Assembly: GCF_001913705.1 (NCBI RefSeq)
Contig: NZ_MKQD01000045.1
Location: 1-64,000 of the forward strand
DNA: 64,000 nt
Direction: 5' to 3'
Source of the DNA: Thalassotalea sp. PP2-459
GTDB lineage: Bacteria; Pseudomonadota; Gammaproteobacteria; Enterobacterales; Alteromonadaceae
The first letter of the stretch is position 1. Each line of letters opens with the position of its first letter. Position numbers and translations under genes: made by a program. Positions 25,233-36,034 of this stretch are shown here, in pieces. Under the pieces are notes generated by a model. It ran no database searches. It worked only from the letters and a program-made list of their open reading frames with translations, and was not told the origin of the DNA.

Positions 25233-26138
25233 TTAACCCGAGTAATCATCACCATAACCTAAACTACGTAGAGCACGCTCATCATCAGCCCATCCTGACT
25301 TTACTTTTACCCATGACTCAAGAAATATTTGACGTTCAAATAACGCTTCCATGTCAATGCGCGCCTCTCTACCAATGGTTTTAAGGCGTTCACCCTTATT
25401 ACCAATAACCATTCTCTTTTGACTGTTACGCTCTACTAAGATCAATGCATTAATATGTAGTACGCCTTTATCGTCCATTTTAAACTGCTCAATTTCAACC
25501 GTGGTTGAATATGGCAGTTCATCACCAGTAAAGCGCATTAATTTTTCACGAATAATTTCTGACGCCATAAAACGGCTTGAACGATCAGTGATATAATCTT
25601 CAGGAAACCAAAATTCGCCAGCCGGTAACGAAGATAAACACAATTGTTTAATTTTCTCTACGTTATCGCCTTTAGTTGCAGATATTGGCATGATCTCTTG
25701 AAACGTATGCAGCTGCCCTAACTTTTGCAAATGCGGTAATAACAATTCTTTGTCTTGAACATTATCCACTTTATTTATCACTAAAACACAAGGTACTTTG
25801 GCATTTTTTACTTTGTTTAATACCAGTTCATCGTCAGAGGTCCAATGCGTGCCTTCAACAAGAAAAAGTACTAATTCTACCTCAGCAATAGAACTGCTTG
25901 CTGCACGATTCATAAAGCGGTTTATTGCACGTTTTTCATCCGCATGCAAACCTGGTGTGTCCACTAAAACTGCTTGTTTATCTTCGTCAGTAAGAATACC
26001 TAAAATACGATGCCTTGTCGTTTGAGGTTTACGTGACGTAATACTTACCTTTTGCCCTAGTAATGCATTAAGTAAGGTAGATTTTCCTACATTTGGTCTA
26101 CCAACAATAGCAACTAAGCCACAATGCTGTTCAGTCAT
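25233..26138 (-). CDS. era: GTPase Era
   Basis: Essential GTPase that binds the 3' end of 16S rRNA and assists 30S maturation. The 301 residues comprise a G domain with G1 GRPNVGKST (13-21), G3 DTPGLH and G4 NKVD, followed by a C-terminal KH domain with [14 protein letters not shown]. The start is 1 bp after the rnc stop, the conserved rnc-era arrangement that couples rRNA processing and ribosome assembly. Confidence 0.98.
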   Translation of the reverse strand: MTEQHCGLVAIVGRPNVGKSTLLNALLGQKVSITSRKPQTTRHRILGILTDEDKQAVLVDTPGLHADEKRAINRFMNRAASSSIAEVELVLFLVEGTHWTSDDELVLNKVKNAKVPCVLVINKVDNVQDKELLLPHLQKLGQLHTFQEIMPISATKGDNVEKIKQLCLSSLPAGEFWFPEDYITDRSSRFMASEIIREKLMRFTGDELPYSTTVEIEQFKMDDKGVLHINALILVERNSQKRMVIGNKGERLKTIGREARIDMEALFERQIFLESWVKVKSGWADDERALRSLGYGDDYSG

Positions 26139-26139
26139 C

Positions 26140-26856
26140 TTATTTCCTCGATTGCTTAGAATTTTCTTTGGCAGATAAGATCAAGCCAAGCACTTTTTCA
26201 GCGGCTGCTTGCTCCGCTTTGCGTCTACTTGTACCCTTGGTGATCACAGGTTCAGAAATTTCTCGTGTTGAACAGCGTACTGTAAATTCTTGGTTATGAG
26301 ATTGGCCTGTTGTATTAATAACCTCATATTGTGGCAAGGCAATTTTTCGACCTTGTAAGTACTCTTGTAAGCGCGTTTTAGGATCTTTTTGTGAATGGCC
26401 CGGCTGTATATCATTGAGTCTTTGTTCAAACCAAGAAAGCACTAATTGCTTACAAATATCAATATTTGAATCTAAAAAGACCGCTCCTATGATGGCCTCA
26501 ACTGCATCTTCTAAAATAGATTCACGTCGATGGCCGCCACTTTTCAATTCTCCAGGGCCTAAAATGAGATGTTGGCCAAGTTCAAAGTTTCGGCCAATTT
26601 CCGCTAAGGTTACACCACGTACTAAACTTGAACGCATGCGTGTTAAGTCACCTTCATTTTCTTTTGGAAACTTTTCATATAACGCTTGCGCGATAGTAAA
26701 ACCCAAGATTGAATCACCTAAAAACTCTAAGCGTTCATTATGCTGCCCTTTAGCACTACGATGTGTTAACGCACGTAATAACAAGCCTGGATCATTAAAA
26801 TGATAGCCTAAGCGTTTTTCTAACCGCGCCATTGCTTGTGGCGTATTTTTTACCAT
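26140..26856 (-). CDS. rnc: Ribonuclease III
   Basis: Double-stranded RNA endonuclease for rRNA maturation and mRNA turnover. The 238 residues have the RNase III signature [14 protein letters not shown] (about 40-53), with the second catalytic block [14 protein letters not shown] near 115-128. A C-terminal double-stranded RNA-binding domain ends with [16 protein letters not shown]. Its start overlaps the lepB stop by one base. Confidence 0.98.
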   Translation of the reverse strand: MVKNTPQAMARLEKRLGYHFNDPGLLLRALTHRSAKGQHNERLEFLGDSILGFTIAQALYEKFPKENEGDLTRMRSSLVRGVTLAEIGRNFELGQHLILGPGELKSGGHRRESILEDAVEAIIGAVFLDSNIDICKQLVLSWFEQRLNDIQPGHSQKDPKTRLQEYLQGRKIALPQYEVINTTGQSHNQEFTVRCSTREISEPVITKGTSRRKAEQAAAEKVLGLILSAKENSKQSRK

Positions 26857-27776
26857 TAATTAATGCTACCTAAACGAGAAAAGCGAATACCTGTAGGTAT
26901 CCAAGTGGGTAAAATATCATCTACCGTGCGCTCGAAGTCAAAGCTCATCCATATAAAGACCGCTTCACCCACTAAGTTTTCTTCTGGCACAAACCCCCAA
27001 AAACGACCGTCAAGGCTATTATCTCTGTTATCACCCATCACAAAATAATGCCCTTCGGGTACCACAAACTCATCGCGCTGCGTACCGTTTTGTTTATGGT
27101 AATGCTCTGTTCTAGGTGCAATTAAATTATTGACTAAAATATCGTGTTTTTTCGTGGGTAATTCAGCAGTATATCGCGTCAATTCAATGTCGCCATCACT
27201 ATAGTCACCATTACTAACAAATGTGTGTGGGATCTGGGTAAACTCTTCACATGCAGAGTTTTCATCGGTACATGCTGTTTTAATATATAACGACTTATTT
27301 CGATAAATAATGCGATCACCCGGTAAGCCAATAACTCGCTTAATGTAATCTATACGTGTATCAACAGGATATTTAAACACAACAACATCACCACGTTCAG
27401 GTTCGCTGATTTCAATAAATTTATTGCGTAATACCGGATCACGTAACCCGTAAGTATGCTTGTTAACTAAAATAAAATCGCCGTCGAGTAAGGTTGGCAT
27501 CATAGAGCCTGACGGAATTTGAAAGGGCTCATATAAAAAAGAGCGCAACACTAAGACAAAAGCAATGACCGGAAATATTTGTACTGGCGTATCAATAAAA
27601 AATGGTGCTTCTAGTATTTTTTCTGCTATGTCTGAATCTAGTTCACCATCACATTGCTTTTGAGCTATGGCTAACTGTACACGTCGTTGTGGTGCCCAGT
27701 AAAATTTATCGGCTAGCCATACAACACCTGTAATTACTGTCAATATGACCAATAAAATCGAAAAATATACCGCCAT
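26856..27776 (-). CDS. lepB: Signal peptidase I
   Basis: Membrane-bound serine protease that removes signal peptides from exported proteins. It has 306 residues, with two N-terminal hydrophobic segments (about 3-22 and 65-80). The catalytic Ser91 is in [10 protein letters not shown] and Lys146 in [11 protein letters not shown], the Ser-Lys dyad spacing of the family. The conserved box [14 protein letters not shown] sits near residue 250. It lies 9 bp after lepA and overlaps rnc by 1 bp. Confidence 0.98.
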   Translation of the reverse strand: MAVYFSILLVILTVITGVVWLADKFYWAPQRRVQLAIAQKQCDGELDSDIAEKILEAPFFIDTPVQIFPVIAFVLVLRSFLYEPFQIPSGSMMPTLLDGDFILVNKHTYGLRDPVLRNKFIEISEPERGDVVVFKYPVDTRIDYIKRVIGLPGDRIIYRNKSLYIKTACTDENSACEEFTQIPHTFVSNGDYSDGDIELTRYTAELPTKKHDILVNNLIAPRTEHYHKQNGTQRDEFVVPEGHYFVMGDNRDNSLDGRFWGFVPEENLVGEAVFIWMSFDFERTVDDILPTWIPTGIRFSRLGSIN

Positions 27777-27785
27777 AATTTACCT

Positions 27786-29576
27786 TTAGTTTTCCAGTTT
27801 TAGGACTGCTAAGAACGCTTCTTGAGGTACTTCTACATTACCTACTTGTTTCATGCGTTTCTTACCTTCTTTTTGCTTCTGTAATAATTTTTTCTTACGA
27901 GAAATATCGCCACCGTAACATTTTGCCGTTACGTTTTTACGCAATTGCTTTACGGTAGTACGCGCAATAATGTTATTGCCGATTGCCGCTTGAATAGCAA
28001 TATCAAACATTTGACGATGAATGAGTTCACGCAATTTATCAACAAGCATTCGACCTCGAGCTACTGAATTTGAACGGTGAGTAATCATCGCTAATGCGTC
28101 AACACGATCACCATTGATCATTACGTCAGCTCTTACCATATCAGACGCTTGAAAATGGATAAAATGATAATCTAGTGATGCATAGCCTCGACTTGTTGAT
28201 TTTAACTTATCAAAAAAATCCATAACCACTTCAGCCATCGGTAACTCATAAGTAACCGCAACTTGCTTACCGTGATAAATAATATCTTTTTGTACACCAC
28301 GTTTTTCAATACATAACGTAATCACATTACCCAAGTGCTCTTGTGGTACTAAAATATTGGCTACAACAATAGGCTCACGAATTTCAGCAATATCGTTTAC
28401 CGGAGGTAAATCACTCGGGTTATCGATAGACAACACTTCGCCTTTAGTCGTTTCAACTTCATAATTTACTGTAGGTGCGGTCGTTATTAAGTCTAAATCA
28501 TATTCACGTGCTAAGCGTTCTTGAATAATTTCCATGTGCAGCATACCAAGAAAACCGACACGAAAACCAAAACCTAATGCAGAAGAATTCTCTGGTTCGA
28601 AAAACAATGATGCATCATTTAAGCTCAGTTTATTTAATGCATCTCTGAAGCTTTCATAGTCATCAGAGCTTATTGGAAAAATGCCCGCGTATACTTGCGG
28701 TTGAGCTTTTTTAAAGCCGGCAAGCGGTGCTTCAGCTTCTTTCTTAGCAATAGTAATAGTATCGCCAACCGGTGCACCGTGAATTTCTTTAATACCGGCA
28801 ATGATAAAACCTACTTCACCGGTTCTTAATATGCCTGTCTCTGTTTGTTTCGGCGTAAAAATACCCACTTTATCGATAATGTGTGTTTGTCCGGTAGACA
28901 TCACTAACATTTTATCGCCTTTTTTCACTTCTCCATTCATTACACGAACAAGTGATACAACACCTTGGTAATTATCAAACCATGAATCAATAATAAGTGC
29001 TTGTAAATTCGCGTCTGGTTCACCTTTAGGTGCTGGAATATTTGCGACAATACATTCAAGTACATCTTCAATACCAATACCGGTTTTAGCCGAACAAGCT
29101 ACTGCTCCTGTCGCATCAATACCAATAATGTCTTCTATTTCTTCACTAACCCGATCTGGATCCGCTTGAGGTAAATCAATTTTATTAAGAATTGGCAATA
29201 CTTCAAGATCCATTTCTATCGCGGTATAACAATTTGCAACAGTTTGTGCTTCAACACCTTGGCCAGCATCTACAACAAGTAATGCGCCTTCACAAGACGC
29301 TAACGAGCGTGAAACTTCATAAGAAAAGTCAACATGTCCTGGCGTATCAATAAAGTTTAGCTGATACGTTTCACCATCTTTCGCTTTATAATCTAATGTC
29401 ACACTCTGTGCTTTGATTGTGATACCACGCTCACGCTCAAGATCCATTGAATCTAGCACTTGTGATTCCATCTCGCGCGCAGTCAAACCTCCACAATGTT
29501 GGATTAAACGATCAGACAACGTAGATTTACCGTGGTCAATATGAGCAATAATGGAAAAATTTCGGATATGTTTCAT
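27786..29576 (-). CDS. lepA: Elongation factor 4 (LepA)
   Basis: Ribosome-dependent GTPase of the translation factor family, linked to initiation and 30S biogenesis. The length of 596 residues is standard. The G domain has [10 protein letters not shown] (11-20), DTPGHVDF and [10 protein letters not shown]. The unique C-terminal domain ends with [18 protein letters not shown] followed by [10 protein letters not shown]. It heads the lepA-lepB-rnc-era-recO-pdxJ-acpS operon. A 118-bp gap separates it from rseC. Confidence 0.98.
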   Translation of the reverse strand: MKHIRNFSIIAHIDHGKSTLSDRLIQHCGGLTAREMESQVLDSMDLERERGITIKAQSVTLDYKAKDGETYQLNFIDTPGHVDFSYEVSRSLASCEGALLVVDAGQGVEAQTVANCYTAIEMDLEVLPILNKIDLPQADPDRVSEEIEDIIGIDATGAVACSAKTGIGIEDVLECIVANIPAPKGEPDANLQALIIDSWFDNYQGVVSLVRVMNGEVKKGDKMLVMSTGQTHIIDKVGIFTPKQTETGILRTGEVGFIIAGIKEIHGAPVGDTITIAKKEAEAPLAGFKKAQPQVYAGIFPISSDDYESFRDALNKLSLNDASLFFEPENSSALGFGFRVGFLGMLHMEIIQERLAREYDLDLITTAPTVNYEVETTKGEVLSIDNPSDLPPVNDIAEIREPIVVANILVPQEHLGNVITLCIEKRGVQKDIIYHGKQVAVTYELPMAEVVMDFFDKLKSTSRGYASLDYHFIHFQASDMVRADVMINGDRVDALAMITHRSNSVARGRMLVDKLRELIHRQMFDIAIQAAIGNNIIARTTVKQLRKNVTAKCYGGDISRKKKLLQKQKEGKKRMKQVGNVEVPQEAFLAVLKLEN

Positions 29577-29694
29577 AGAAGAAAATTAATATACAGCTTT
29601 CACAAAATAATAGTGGCGAGATTTTATCTAATTTAGCGCGTGGGGGCTATCTTTTGTTGGGATATTGAAGAAAAAATCGTATTTTAATGAATTA

Positions 29695-30177
29695 TTAACT
29701 GAGATTAATACGTTGAGAAGAACTTTCGTTGCGTTGAATTACTCTTAATAATTTTGCATGCCAGCGCTCATCTGATGCAGTACGTTGTTGCTTAATTTGC
29801 GCACATTTAAAACCAATGTATCCGCCTAAAAAACCGGTAAATAGCGCAAATAGCTCATGCGTTAGATTCATTAAAGCAAAAAAATATTGCCCTATTATAC
29901 TGCCGATAAACAAGCCAATTAATGGCCACAAATACACCTGCCAAGCGGCCGACAATAATACTTTTTCTGATAGGCCGATGAGTACATTATCACCAATACT
30001 TACAGGGGTGGTTGCATTTATTTGATAGCTTACTTGCTTTTGACCAAAAGCCTTCGCTACTTGGCCACTGCCACATGATTCAAGTTGTTGGCAGCCGCTA
30101 CACGTAGACTTAACCGTTGTTTTCACAATAGCTTTTTCACCATTTACTTCAATAACTTGTGCATGTTCTTCTATCAA
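29695..30177 (-). CDS. rseC: SoxR-reducing/sigma-E regulatory protein RseC
   Basis: Inner-membrane protein encoded after rseB. In E. coli it modulates sigma-E positively and takes part in SoxR reduction. The 160 residues have an N-terminal Cys-rich cluster (STCSGCQQLESCGSG, about 24-38) that may bind an Fe-S centre, then two transmembrane segments (about 80-98 and 105-125), and a charged tail. It overlaps rseB by 4 bp, the last gene of rpoE-rseA-rseB-rseC. Confidence 0.9.
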   Translation of the reverse strand: MIEEHAQVIEVNGEKAIVKTTVKSTCSGCQQLESCGSGQVAKAFGQKQVSYQINATTPVSIGDNVLIGLSEKVLLSAAWQVYLWPLIGLFIGSIIGQYFFALMNLTHELFALFTGFLGGYIGFKCAQIKQQRTASDERWHAKLLRVIQRNESSSQRINLS

Positions 30178-31145
30178 GGAGCTACTCCAGATATGAGTCT
30201 GACAGAATCAGCAATACGTTTCGCGGTTTGCGTTGGCACTTTACCGACAACGCTCACTTCAAGGCCTTTCACTACTTGGCTTAATACAACTGTTGCTCCG
30301 TCCATTACGTAATCAGTAGCACGTTGCTGCTCTTTGCTCGGGGTTACATAGATCGACACTTCAGCCAAACCATCACTAAATAATTGAAATTCAACAGGTT
30401 CTTTTGTTGAAACAATGCGATGTCTATTAGCATTGATACGCTCAAAACCTTGCGGTAACCAGTCAACTTTCCAAGCAAGTTTTTGTTGCTGGTAGCCTTC
30501 TGGAATATCAACCACATCAGGTAGTTCAGTACTATTTAATTGTATTAAGCTCTCTGCAGGCTGTTCAGTAATATCTAGGTGGGTAAACTGCACCTGTTCA
30601 AGCTGTTGGCCTTTTCGAGTGATCACAGCCAACTTTAATAATAAACTTGTATGTTGATCTAGCCATAACCAATAAGCGTATTTACTGTTGTCTTTCGGTA
30701 CAATACGAATAACCTGAGCACCACGCCCTAGCACCCTACTTTTACCTACAGAAACAAAATTATAATGTGCTTGAAGCGCGGCTAAATCATTACTTAACAC
30801 ATTAGGAATTGGCCCAGTAATTTGTCTGGTTTTAACTGAATACGGTGGTAGTTCTGGTTCAATATAACTGACAATATCGCCTTTTCTCAAAACGTCGCGT
30901 CTAGGGCCATTAAGTAAAGATAAAATCTCTAGTTCAATACCTTGTTCACTTATGCCATGAAACCAATGGTACGGTTCTGCGTGATTATTTTTTACCACAA
31001 CAAAAGAGGTACCAAAATTTAATGTTTTTAGTGAATGTGATAATTGTTTAAGCCATGATTCGGCGGAGGTAGGTTCTTGCGTCTCTTGCGCTTTCACTGG
31101 TGATATCATCAACACCAGTGAAATAAGGAAAGTCGTTAATTTCAT
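30174..31145 (-). CDS. rseB: Sigma-E factor regulatory protein RseB
   Basis: Periplasmic protein that binds RseA and shields it from DegS cleavage; LPS or lipoprotein-like signals release it. The 323 residues start with a signal peptide (MKLTTFLISLVLMISPVKAQ). The MucB/RseB fold follows, with SWLKQLSHSLKTLNF, a central LGRGAQVIRIVPKD segment and a C-terminal domain from about 215. The size matches E. coli RseB (318). It lies 29 bp after rseA and overlaps rseC by 4 bp. Confidence 0.95.
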   Translation of the reverse strand: MKLTTFLISLVLMISPVKAQETQEPTSAESWLKQLSHSLKTLNFGTSFVVVKNNHAEPYHWFHGISEQGIELEILSLLNGPRRDVLRKGDIVSYIEPELPPYSVKTRQITGPIPNVLSNDLAALQAHYNFVSVGKSRVLGRGAQVIRIVPKDNSKYAYWLWLDQHTSLLLKLAVITRKGQQLEQVQFTHLDITEQPAESLIQLNSTELPDVVDIPEGYQQQKLAWKVDWLPQGFERINANRHRIVSTKEPVEFQLFSDGLAEVSIYVTPSKEQQRATDYVMDGATVVLSQVVKGLEVSVVGKVPTQTAKRIADSVRLISGVAP

Positions 31146-31174
31146 TTAACCGATTTATCAGCCTCTTGCGGTTG

Positions 31175-31741
31175 CTACTTATCTTTAGAAGAAGGAATAA
31201 CTGCGCTAAATTTCATTTGTTGTTTATGGTCTTGTAAAAGCGCATGAAAACGTCGTTGTTGTTCAACAATCGCTTGTTGTTGATCAGCACGAGTATTTTG
31301 TTGAAAGTTTAAACTTACTGGCTGTGCCACACCACCAACCGCTAAACCAGTTTGAACTACTTGGTAAGGCGTGGCGGTATCATTGTCAGCCACATTAGTT
31401 TGCACTCCAAACACCATCAAACCTGCGGCTGACGCTGCAATTGCAACTTGTCCGAATGGTTTCACCATGCTCACAACTTTTGCTTTAACGACACTTGGCA
31501 AGCTAGGTTTTTTCAACGGAGCTAACACTGTTGGCTCTTCTGCAATGGCATTTGATATAGCATCAGAAAGATCGATATCTATAGATTGTGCTACATCGTC
31601 ACGCAACACATCACCAATTAAATGATAACGCTGCCACGTTTCAGACATATCATTGTCTTTTAGCACATCGTCTAAAAGCGCATCTTCATGATGAAAATTA
31701 TCGACTAGCGAAGATACTGTTTCAAATTTGCTTTCACTCAT
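31175..31741 (-). CDS. rseA: Anti-sigma-E factor RseA
   Basis: Single-span inner-membrane protein whose cytoplasmic N-terminus holds sigma-E inactive until DegS/RseP proteolysis. The N-terminal part carries the family pattern FETVSSLVDNFHHEDALLDD and WQRYHLIGDVLRDD (to about 52). A hydrophobic span lies at about 95-113 (GQVAIAASAAGLMVFGVQ). The periplasmic tail is Gln-rich. The 188-residue length is slightly under E. coli RseA (216). It is placed 24 bp after rpoE, under the sigma-E promoter. Confidence 0.95.
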   Translation of the reverse strand: MSESKFETVSSLVDNFHHEDALLDDVLKDNDMSETWQRYHLIGDVLRDDVAQSIDIDLSDAISNAIAEEPTVLAPLKKPSLPSVVKAKVVSMVKPFGQVAIAASAAGLMVFGVQTNVADNDTATPYQVVQTGLAVGGVAQPVSLNFQQNTRADQQQAIVEQQRRFHALLQDHKQQMKFSAVIPSSKDK

Positions 31742-31765
31742 AGAAAAACCTTAACCTTTTCGTTA

Positions 31766-32344
31766 TTAGCGCTGAAGTAATGGACGAATTTTTTTATCTA
31801 CAGCCTCTCGAGCTCTAAATATTCTAGAACGTACTGTACCAACAGGACACTCCATAATTGTCGCAATTTCTTCGTAACTTAACCCTTCTAATTCACGTAA
31901 ATTAATTGCTGTACGCAAATCATCTGGTAATTGTTCAATGGTACTAAACACCATCTTTTTAATTTCTTTGGTTAGCAGTAATTTTTCGGGTGATGCATTT
32001 TCACGTAATGCATCACCTGAATCATATATCTCTGCATCTTCAATTTCAACATCTGTGCCTGGTGGCTTACGACCACTCGACACCATATGGTTTTTTGCAC
32101 AATTTACAGCAATTCGATATAGCCAAGTATAAAATGCACTGTCACCCCTAAAATTAGGCAATGCACGATACGCTTTAATAAACGCTTCTTGAACAATATC
32201 GGGGACGTCACTATGATTTCTTACATAGCGTGACACCAAGTTTGCTACTTTGTTCTGATACTTCGTTACTAGCAGGTTGTAGGCATTTTTGTCGCCACGT
32301 TGTACCCGCTCAACCAATTCTTGGTCGACGTTCAGTTCGCTCAT
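31766..32344 (-). CDS. rpoE: RNA polymerase sigma-E factor
   Basis: ECF sigma factor for extracytoplasmic stress. The start at 32344 gives MSELNVDQELVERVQRGDK, the usual opening, and a product of 192 residues (E. coli 191). An AGGAGA ribosome site lies 10 bases upstream, so the in-frame ATG at 32368 is rejected. Region 2 (VPDIVQEAFIKAYRALPNF) and region 4 (LEGLSYEEIATIMECPVGTV) are intact. A sigma-E-type promoter upstream indicates autoregulation. It is divergent from nadB. Confidence 0.98.
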   Translation of the reverse strand: MSELNVDQELVERVQRGDKNAYNLLVTKYQNKVANLVSRYVRNHSDVPDIVQEAFIKAYRALPNFRGDSAFYTWLYRIAVNCAKNHMVSSGRKPPGTDVEIEDAEIYDSGDALRENASPEKLLLTKEIKKMVFSTIEQLPDDLRTAINLRELEGLSYEEIATIMECPVGTVRSRIFRAREAVDKKIRPLLQR

Positions 32345-32409
32345 TCGAGCCAATTCTCCTACAAACAACTTAATTAAAAAAACATTTGGCTCATAACAAA
32401 CGCATAAAG

Positions 32410-32437
32410 TGAGACTAAGGAAACATTAAAAAGTTCT
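32410..32437 (-). promoter_or_regulatory. Sigma-E promoter of rpoE-rseABC
   Basis: On the minus strand, AGAACTT (32437-32431) and GTCTCA (about 32416-32410) are separated by about 15 bases, close to the sigma-E consensus GGAACTT-N15/16-GTCTAA. It lies about 65 bases upstream of the rpoE start, the position of the autoregulated promoter in E. coli. Confidence 0.75.
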
Positions 32438-32552
32438 AAAAAGTTTTAATTTATTTAAAAAAAGATAAAGATCTCTATTTAATATGCTGTTATCAACGCC
32501 TATTACAAGATAAAATCCCTGTCATTATACAACACCTTAGTTCACCACGTAT

Positions 32553-34160
32553 ATGAATCATCAACATAACTGTGACGTTTTAATTATTGGTAGTGGCGCT
32601 GCCGGACTTACCCTTGCCTTACATTTAGCTCAAAATGCTGACGTGGTTATTTTAAGTAAAGGTAAAATGTATGAAGGTTCAACCTTTTATGCCCAAGGCG
32701 GCATTGCAGCCGTATTCGATGAAAATGACAGCATTGAGTCACATGTCGCAGACACATTAATTGCAGGTGCAGGGTTATGTGATGGACGCACCGTACAGTA
32801 TACCGCTGAAAATGCTAGAGCGTGTTTAGAGTGGTTAATTGAACAAGGCGTCGCGTTTGATCAGGAAGACAATGCAGACGGTGATGTGAAATATCACTTA
32901 ACGCGAGAAGGCGGACACAGCCATCGCCGTATACTTCATGCAGCTGATGCAACGGGTCAAGCGGTACAAACTACGCTAATTGAACGTGTAAAGCGACATA
33001 ATCGTATTCGTATTTTTGAACGCTATAACGCAATTGATTTAGTACGAGACCACAAACAATCAAATAAGCCATGCATAGGCGCCTATGTTTGGAATCGTAA
33101 TGCCGAAAAAGTAGAAGGTATTTATGCAAAAAAAGTCATTTTAGCGACCGGTGGTGCATCAAAAGTATACCAATATACTTCTAACCCTGATATTGCCAGT
33201 GGCGATGGTATCGCTATGGCATGGCGAGCAGGATGCCGAGTGGCTAATATGGAATTTAATCAATTTCATCCTACCTGTTTATTCCACCCTGAAGCAGGTA
33301 ATTTTTTGATCACTGAAGCGTTACGCGGTGAAGGGGCAATATTAAGACGCCCTGATGGTAGCAGATTTATGCCTAGTTTTGACGAACGTGCAGAATTAGC
33401 GCCGCGTGACATTGTGGCGCGTGCTATCGATTTTGAAATGAAACGCTTAGGTGCTGATTGTATGTATCTAGATATCAGCCATAAATCACCTGAATTTATT
33501 AAGCAGCATTTTCCAACCATATACGAAAAAACCATGTCATTGGGTATCGACATGACAAATAGCCCAATCCCAATAGTACCTGCGGCACATTACACCTGTG
33601 GTGGTGTGATGATAAATCAACAAGGGCAAACAGATGTTAACAACCTTTATGCGATTGGCGAAGTAGCCTATACCGGTTTACATGGTGCTAATAGAATGGC
33701 GAGTAACTCGTTACTTGAATGTTTAGTGTTTGCGCGAGCGGCTGCAAAAGAGATAGAGCAAACATTAGATCACAAACAGGGTTATCATGCTTTACCCCCT
33801 TGGGATGAAAGTCGCGTTATCGACTCAGATGAAGAAGTCGTTATACAGCATAACTGGCATGAATTAAGGTTATTTATGTGGGATTACGTAGGTATAGTGC
33901 GCACCACAAAACGCCTCGAACGCGCATTACATCGTGTTGAGTTATTACAAAAAGAAATTGACGAATATTATCGTCACTTTCGCGTGAGTAATAATTTACT
34001 TGAATTACGAAATTTAGTTCAAGTTGCGGAACTCATCATTAAATGTGCAATGACGAGAAAAGAAAGTAGAGGGTTACATTACACCCTTGATTACCCAGAA
34101 ATGTTACCAAAAGCACAGGTTACCGAGTTACGTCCTGTAAATTATTCTTTTGAAACCTAA
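32553..34160 (+). CDS. nadB: L-aspartate oxidase
   Basis: FAD enzyme that oxidises L-aspartate to iminoaspartate, the first step of de novo NAD synthesis. The 535 residues show the N-terminal FAD motif [16 protein letters not shown] (10-25), [25 protein letters not shown], the fumarate reductase-like block HPTCLF and the C-terminal [17 protein letters not shown]. It is divergent from rpoE, as in E. coli. It converges on ygfX, whose 3' end overlaps the nadB 3' end by 41 bp. Confidence 0.97.
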   Translation: MNHQHNCDVLIIGSGAAGLTLALHLAQNADVVILSKGKMYEGSTFYAQGGIAAVFDENDSIESHVADTLIAGAGLCDGRTVQYTAENARACLEWLIEQGVAFDQEDNADGDVKYHLTREGGHSHRRILHAADATGQAVQTTLIERVKRHNRIRIFERYNAIDLVRDHKQSNKPCIGAYVWNRNAEKVEGIYAKKVILATGGASKVYQYTSNPDIASGDGIAMAWRAGCRVANMEFNQFHPTCLFHPEAGNFLITEALRGEGAILRRPDGSRFMPSFDERAELAPRDIVARAIDFEMKRLGADCMYLDISHKSPEFIKQHFPTIYEKTMSLGIDMTNSPIPIVPAAHYTCGGVMINQQGQTDVNNLYAIGEVAYTGLHGANRMASNSLLECLVFARAAAKEIEQTLDHKQGYHALPPWDESRVIDSDEEVVIQHNWHELRLFMWDYVGIVRTTKRLERALHRVELLQKEIDEYYRHFRVSNNLLELRNLVQVAELIIKCAMTRKESRGLHYTLDYPEMLPKAQVTELRPVNYSFET

Positions 34161-34605
34161 GGATGTGTCGGCAAAGGCGCGCATAATCTTGCTTGCTGAC
34201 ACTGTCTTTGAAAATAAATAATTTCGTTGGTTGTTTTCGAACATCATCTACGGGTGCTAAATACAACCAACAGCCTAACCAGCCAATTCGACTTCCTTGA
34301 ACGATTGGCTGAGCCCTTTGCTGGTTAACGGCAGCAAACCCTAAACTATCCAAGTTAACGACATAATTTGTTGAGATGTTTTTACGTACACTCAAACTGC
34401 CGAAATACAATAAACCACTCATTAGTAAAGCATATTGACAGCTTATTGAATAAGGTATCAATATTACAAAGACCAACAATAGAAAAAATAAGCTAATAGC
34501 TACATTGCTCAGACGGCTGAGTATTAAAGAGTGTTTAATTCGTATTCTATACTTTGACTCTATTAAGTATAAATTGCACCATTTCGTTGAATTGTGGGTC
34601 TTCAC
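34120..34605 (-). CDS. ygfX: YgfX-family membrane protein
   Basis: Small inner-membrane protein encoded next to sdhE. YgfX (CptA) has been described as a membrane partner of SdhE and, earlier, as a toxin. Two hydrophobic helices lie in the first half ([15 protein letters not shown] and [13 protein letters not shown]), followed by a soluble tail with [14 protein letters not shown] and [11 protein letters not shown]. The start is uncertain: the family homology begins near 34560 but has no canonical start codon there. The nearest options are GTG at 34605 and ATG at 34632, both inside sdhE. The 3' end overlaps nadB by 41 bp. Confidence 0.75.
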   Translation of the reverse strand: MKTHNSTKWCNLYLIESKYRIRIKHSLILSRLSNVAISLFFLLLVFVILIPYSISCQYALLMSGLLYFGSLSVRKNISTNYVVNLDSLGFAAVNQQRAQPIVQGSRIGWLGCWLYLAPVDDVRKQPTKLFIFKDSVSKQDYARLCRHILRFQKNNLQDVTR

Positions 34606-34798
34606 ATTCCTCGTGTCCCATAAACCACGCAAACAACTCTGGATCTTGGCAAGTTAATAAGCGTTCAAAAATCCGTTTTTTATCTTCTGTAAGTGCATCA
34701 TAGGCTTCATCTACAAAAGGCATAAACAATACATCTAACTCTAGCATACCTCTACGACATGCCCATTTAAGTCTAGCTTTATTTACAGGTTCTGACAT
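34547..34798 (-). CDS. sdhE: FAD assembly factor SdhE
   Basis: Small cytoplasmic protein that promotes covalent FAD attachment to succinate dehydrogenase and fumarate reductase flavoproteins. The 83 residues carry the diagnostic RRGMLELD motif (15-22), then MPFVDEAYDALTEDKKRIFERLL and the DPELFAWFMGH block. The family length is 80-90. The downstream ygfX frame overlaps it substantially. The old CptB antitoxin label is less well supported than the flavinylation role. Confidence 0.95.
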   Translation of the reverse strand: MSEPVNKARLKWACRRGMLELDVLFMPFVDEAYDALTEDKKRIFERLLTCQDPELFAWFMGHEECEDPQFNEMVQFILNRVKV

Positions 34799-35045
34799 TT
34801 TTTTTACCTTAATACGACATTAGCCACATTATAGCAAATTCACTTTACCAACTTCTACTTATGTTAAGCGAATTATATCGTTAGTTTTCTTTCATTTGAT
34901 GAGTTGGGCTTACTCTTAAACAACACCTAATGTTCAGATAAAATACCTAACGTAAAAAAGATAGATTTACCGTGAATTTATTGGCTTGTCTCTTATACAA
35001 ATGCCCTTATTTATGTCATCATTAGACTATCAAATTCATTACATC

Positions 35046-36014
35046 ATGACAGATCACATAACGCATATGAAACCAAGTTTATCTGCTTTACCTGACGTTT
35101 TTACTTTACCGTTACGTAGCGTTGCCGCCATCAGCATATCAGGCGAAGAACAAATTAAATATTTACAAGGCCAAGTTACCTGCGATGTAGAATCATTAGT
35201 GGAAAATAAGTTGTTACATGGCGCTCACTGTACCGCGAAAGGTAAAGTACTCTCATGTTTTCGCTTATTTTCACACCAACAAGCGTTATTATTGCTACAA
35301 CCAATCAGTACGTTAACGCAATCGTTAACCGAGCTACAAAAATTTGGTGTATTCGCTAAAGTAGATATTGAACAAGCGCATGTCAGTTTTGCGGCAGTTT
35401 GTGGCACACAAGCAGCTAATCACTTAAATAAATCATTCTCTCAGGTGCCTGACATTAATTGTCCTGCAATAACGGAGCACAATATTACCCTGCTTTATCT
35501 TGATGGGGATATTCCACGTTACGTGCTTGTTGGTGAAAAAGAAACTGTTAACAACAGCATTGACTCTCTTTCGATACCAACGCTTTCACAAGATGTATGG
35601 TCTTTATTAGAAATCAGCCAAGGCGTACCTAACTTGGTTGAATCTGAACAAGAATATGTGCCACAAATGCTGAACATGCAAGCCATTCATGGTATTAGTT
35701 TTACCAAAGGTTGTTATTTAGGCCAGGAAACTGTTGCTCGAATGCAATATCTAGGTAGGAATAAAAAAGCAATGTTCGCGTTAACCGGTAATTGTGATGA
35801 ACTTTCAACGCCATTGGTTGTTGAAAAGCAATTAGGCGAAAACTGGCGTAAAGCTGGAGACGTTATCAGTTATTATCTTGCTGATAACGGTGAACTATAC
35901 GTCCAAGCAGTTCTAGCAAGTGATACTGAAGACTCTACTAATCACAGACTTAAATCTCCTCAATCGTGCCAACTCTCAATAATGGCTCTGCCATACACGC
36001 TTGAAAATCAATAA
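35046..36014 (+). CDS. ygfZ: tRNA-modifying/Fe-S maturation protein YgfZ
   Basis: Folate-binding protein related to GcvT that supports iron-sulfur enzymes such as MiaB. About 322 residues from the ATG at 35046. It has YLQGQVTCDV near the N-terminus, AHCTAKGKVLSCFRLF, and the signature KGCYLGQETVARMQYLG with the essential Cys. Several in-frame starts exist (TTG 34986, ATG 35001, 35013, 35046, 35067) and none has a convincing ribosome site. 35046 best matches the length of E. coli YgfZ (326). Confidence 0.93.
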   Translation: MTDHITHMKPSLSALPDVFTLPLRSVAAISISGEEQIKYLQGQVTCDVESLVENKLLHGAHCTAKGKVLSCFRLFSHQQALLLLQPISTLTQSLTELQKFGVFAKVDIEQAHVSFAAVCGTQAANHLNKSFSQVPDINCPAITEHNITLLYLDGDIPRYVLVGEKETVNNSIDSLSIPTLSQDVWSLLEISQGVPNLVESEQEYVPQMLNMQAIHGISFTKGCYLGQETVARMQYLGRNKKAMFALTGNCDELSTPLVVEKQLGENWRKAGDVISYYLADNGELYVQAVLASDTEDSTNHRLKSPQSCQLSIMALPYTLENQ

Positions 36015-36034
36015 CCTCAAATCTAGGAATTATT

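Noticed and set aside
26414-26803. Antisense frame of 129 codons inside rnc
   Set aside because: Mirror of the RNase III coding frame; composition is that of a reverse complement, with no known family.
34120-34798. CptAB (YgfX/SdhE) toxin-antitoxin system
   Set aside because: SdhE is well supported as a flavinylation factor; the toxin-antitoxin reading is weakly supported and not needed here.
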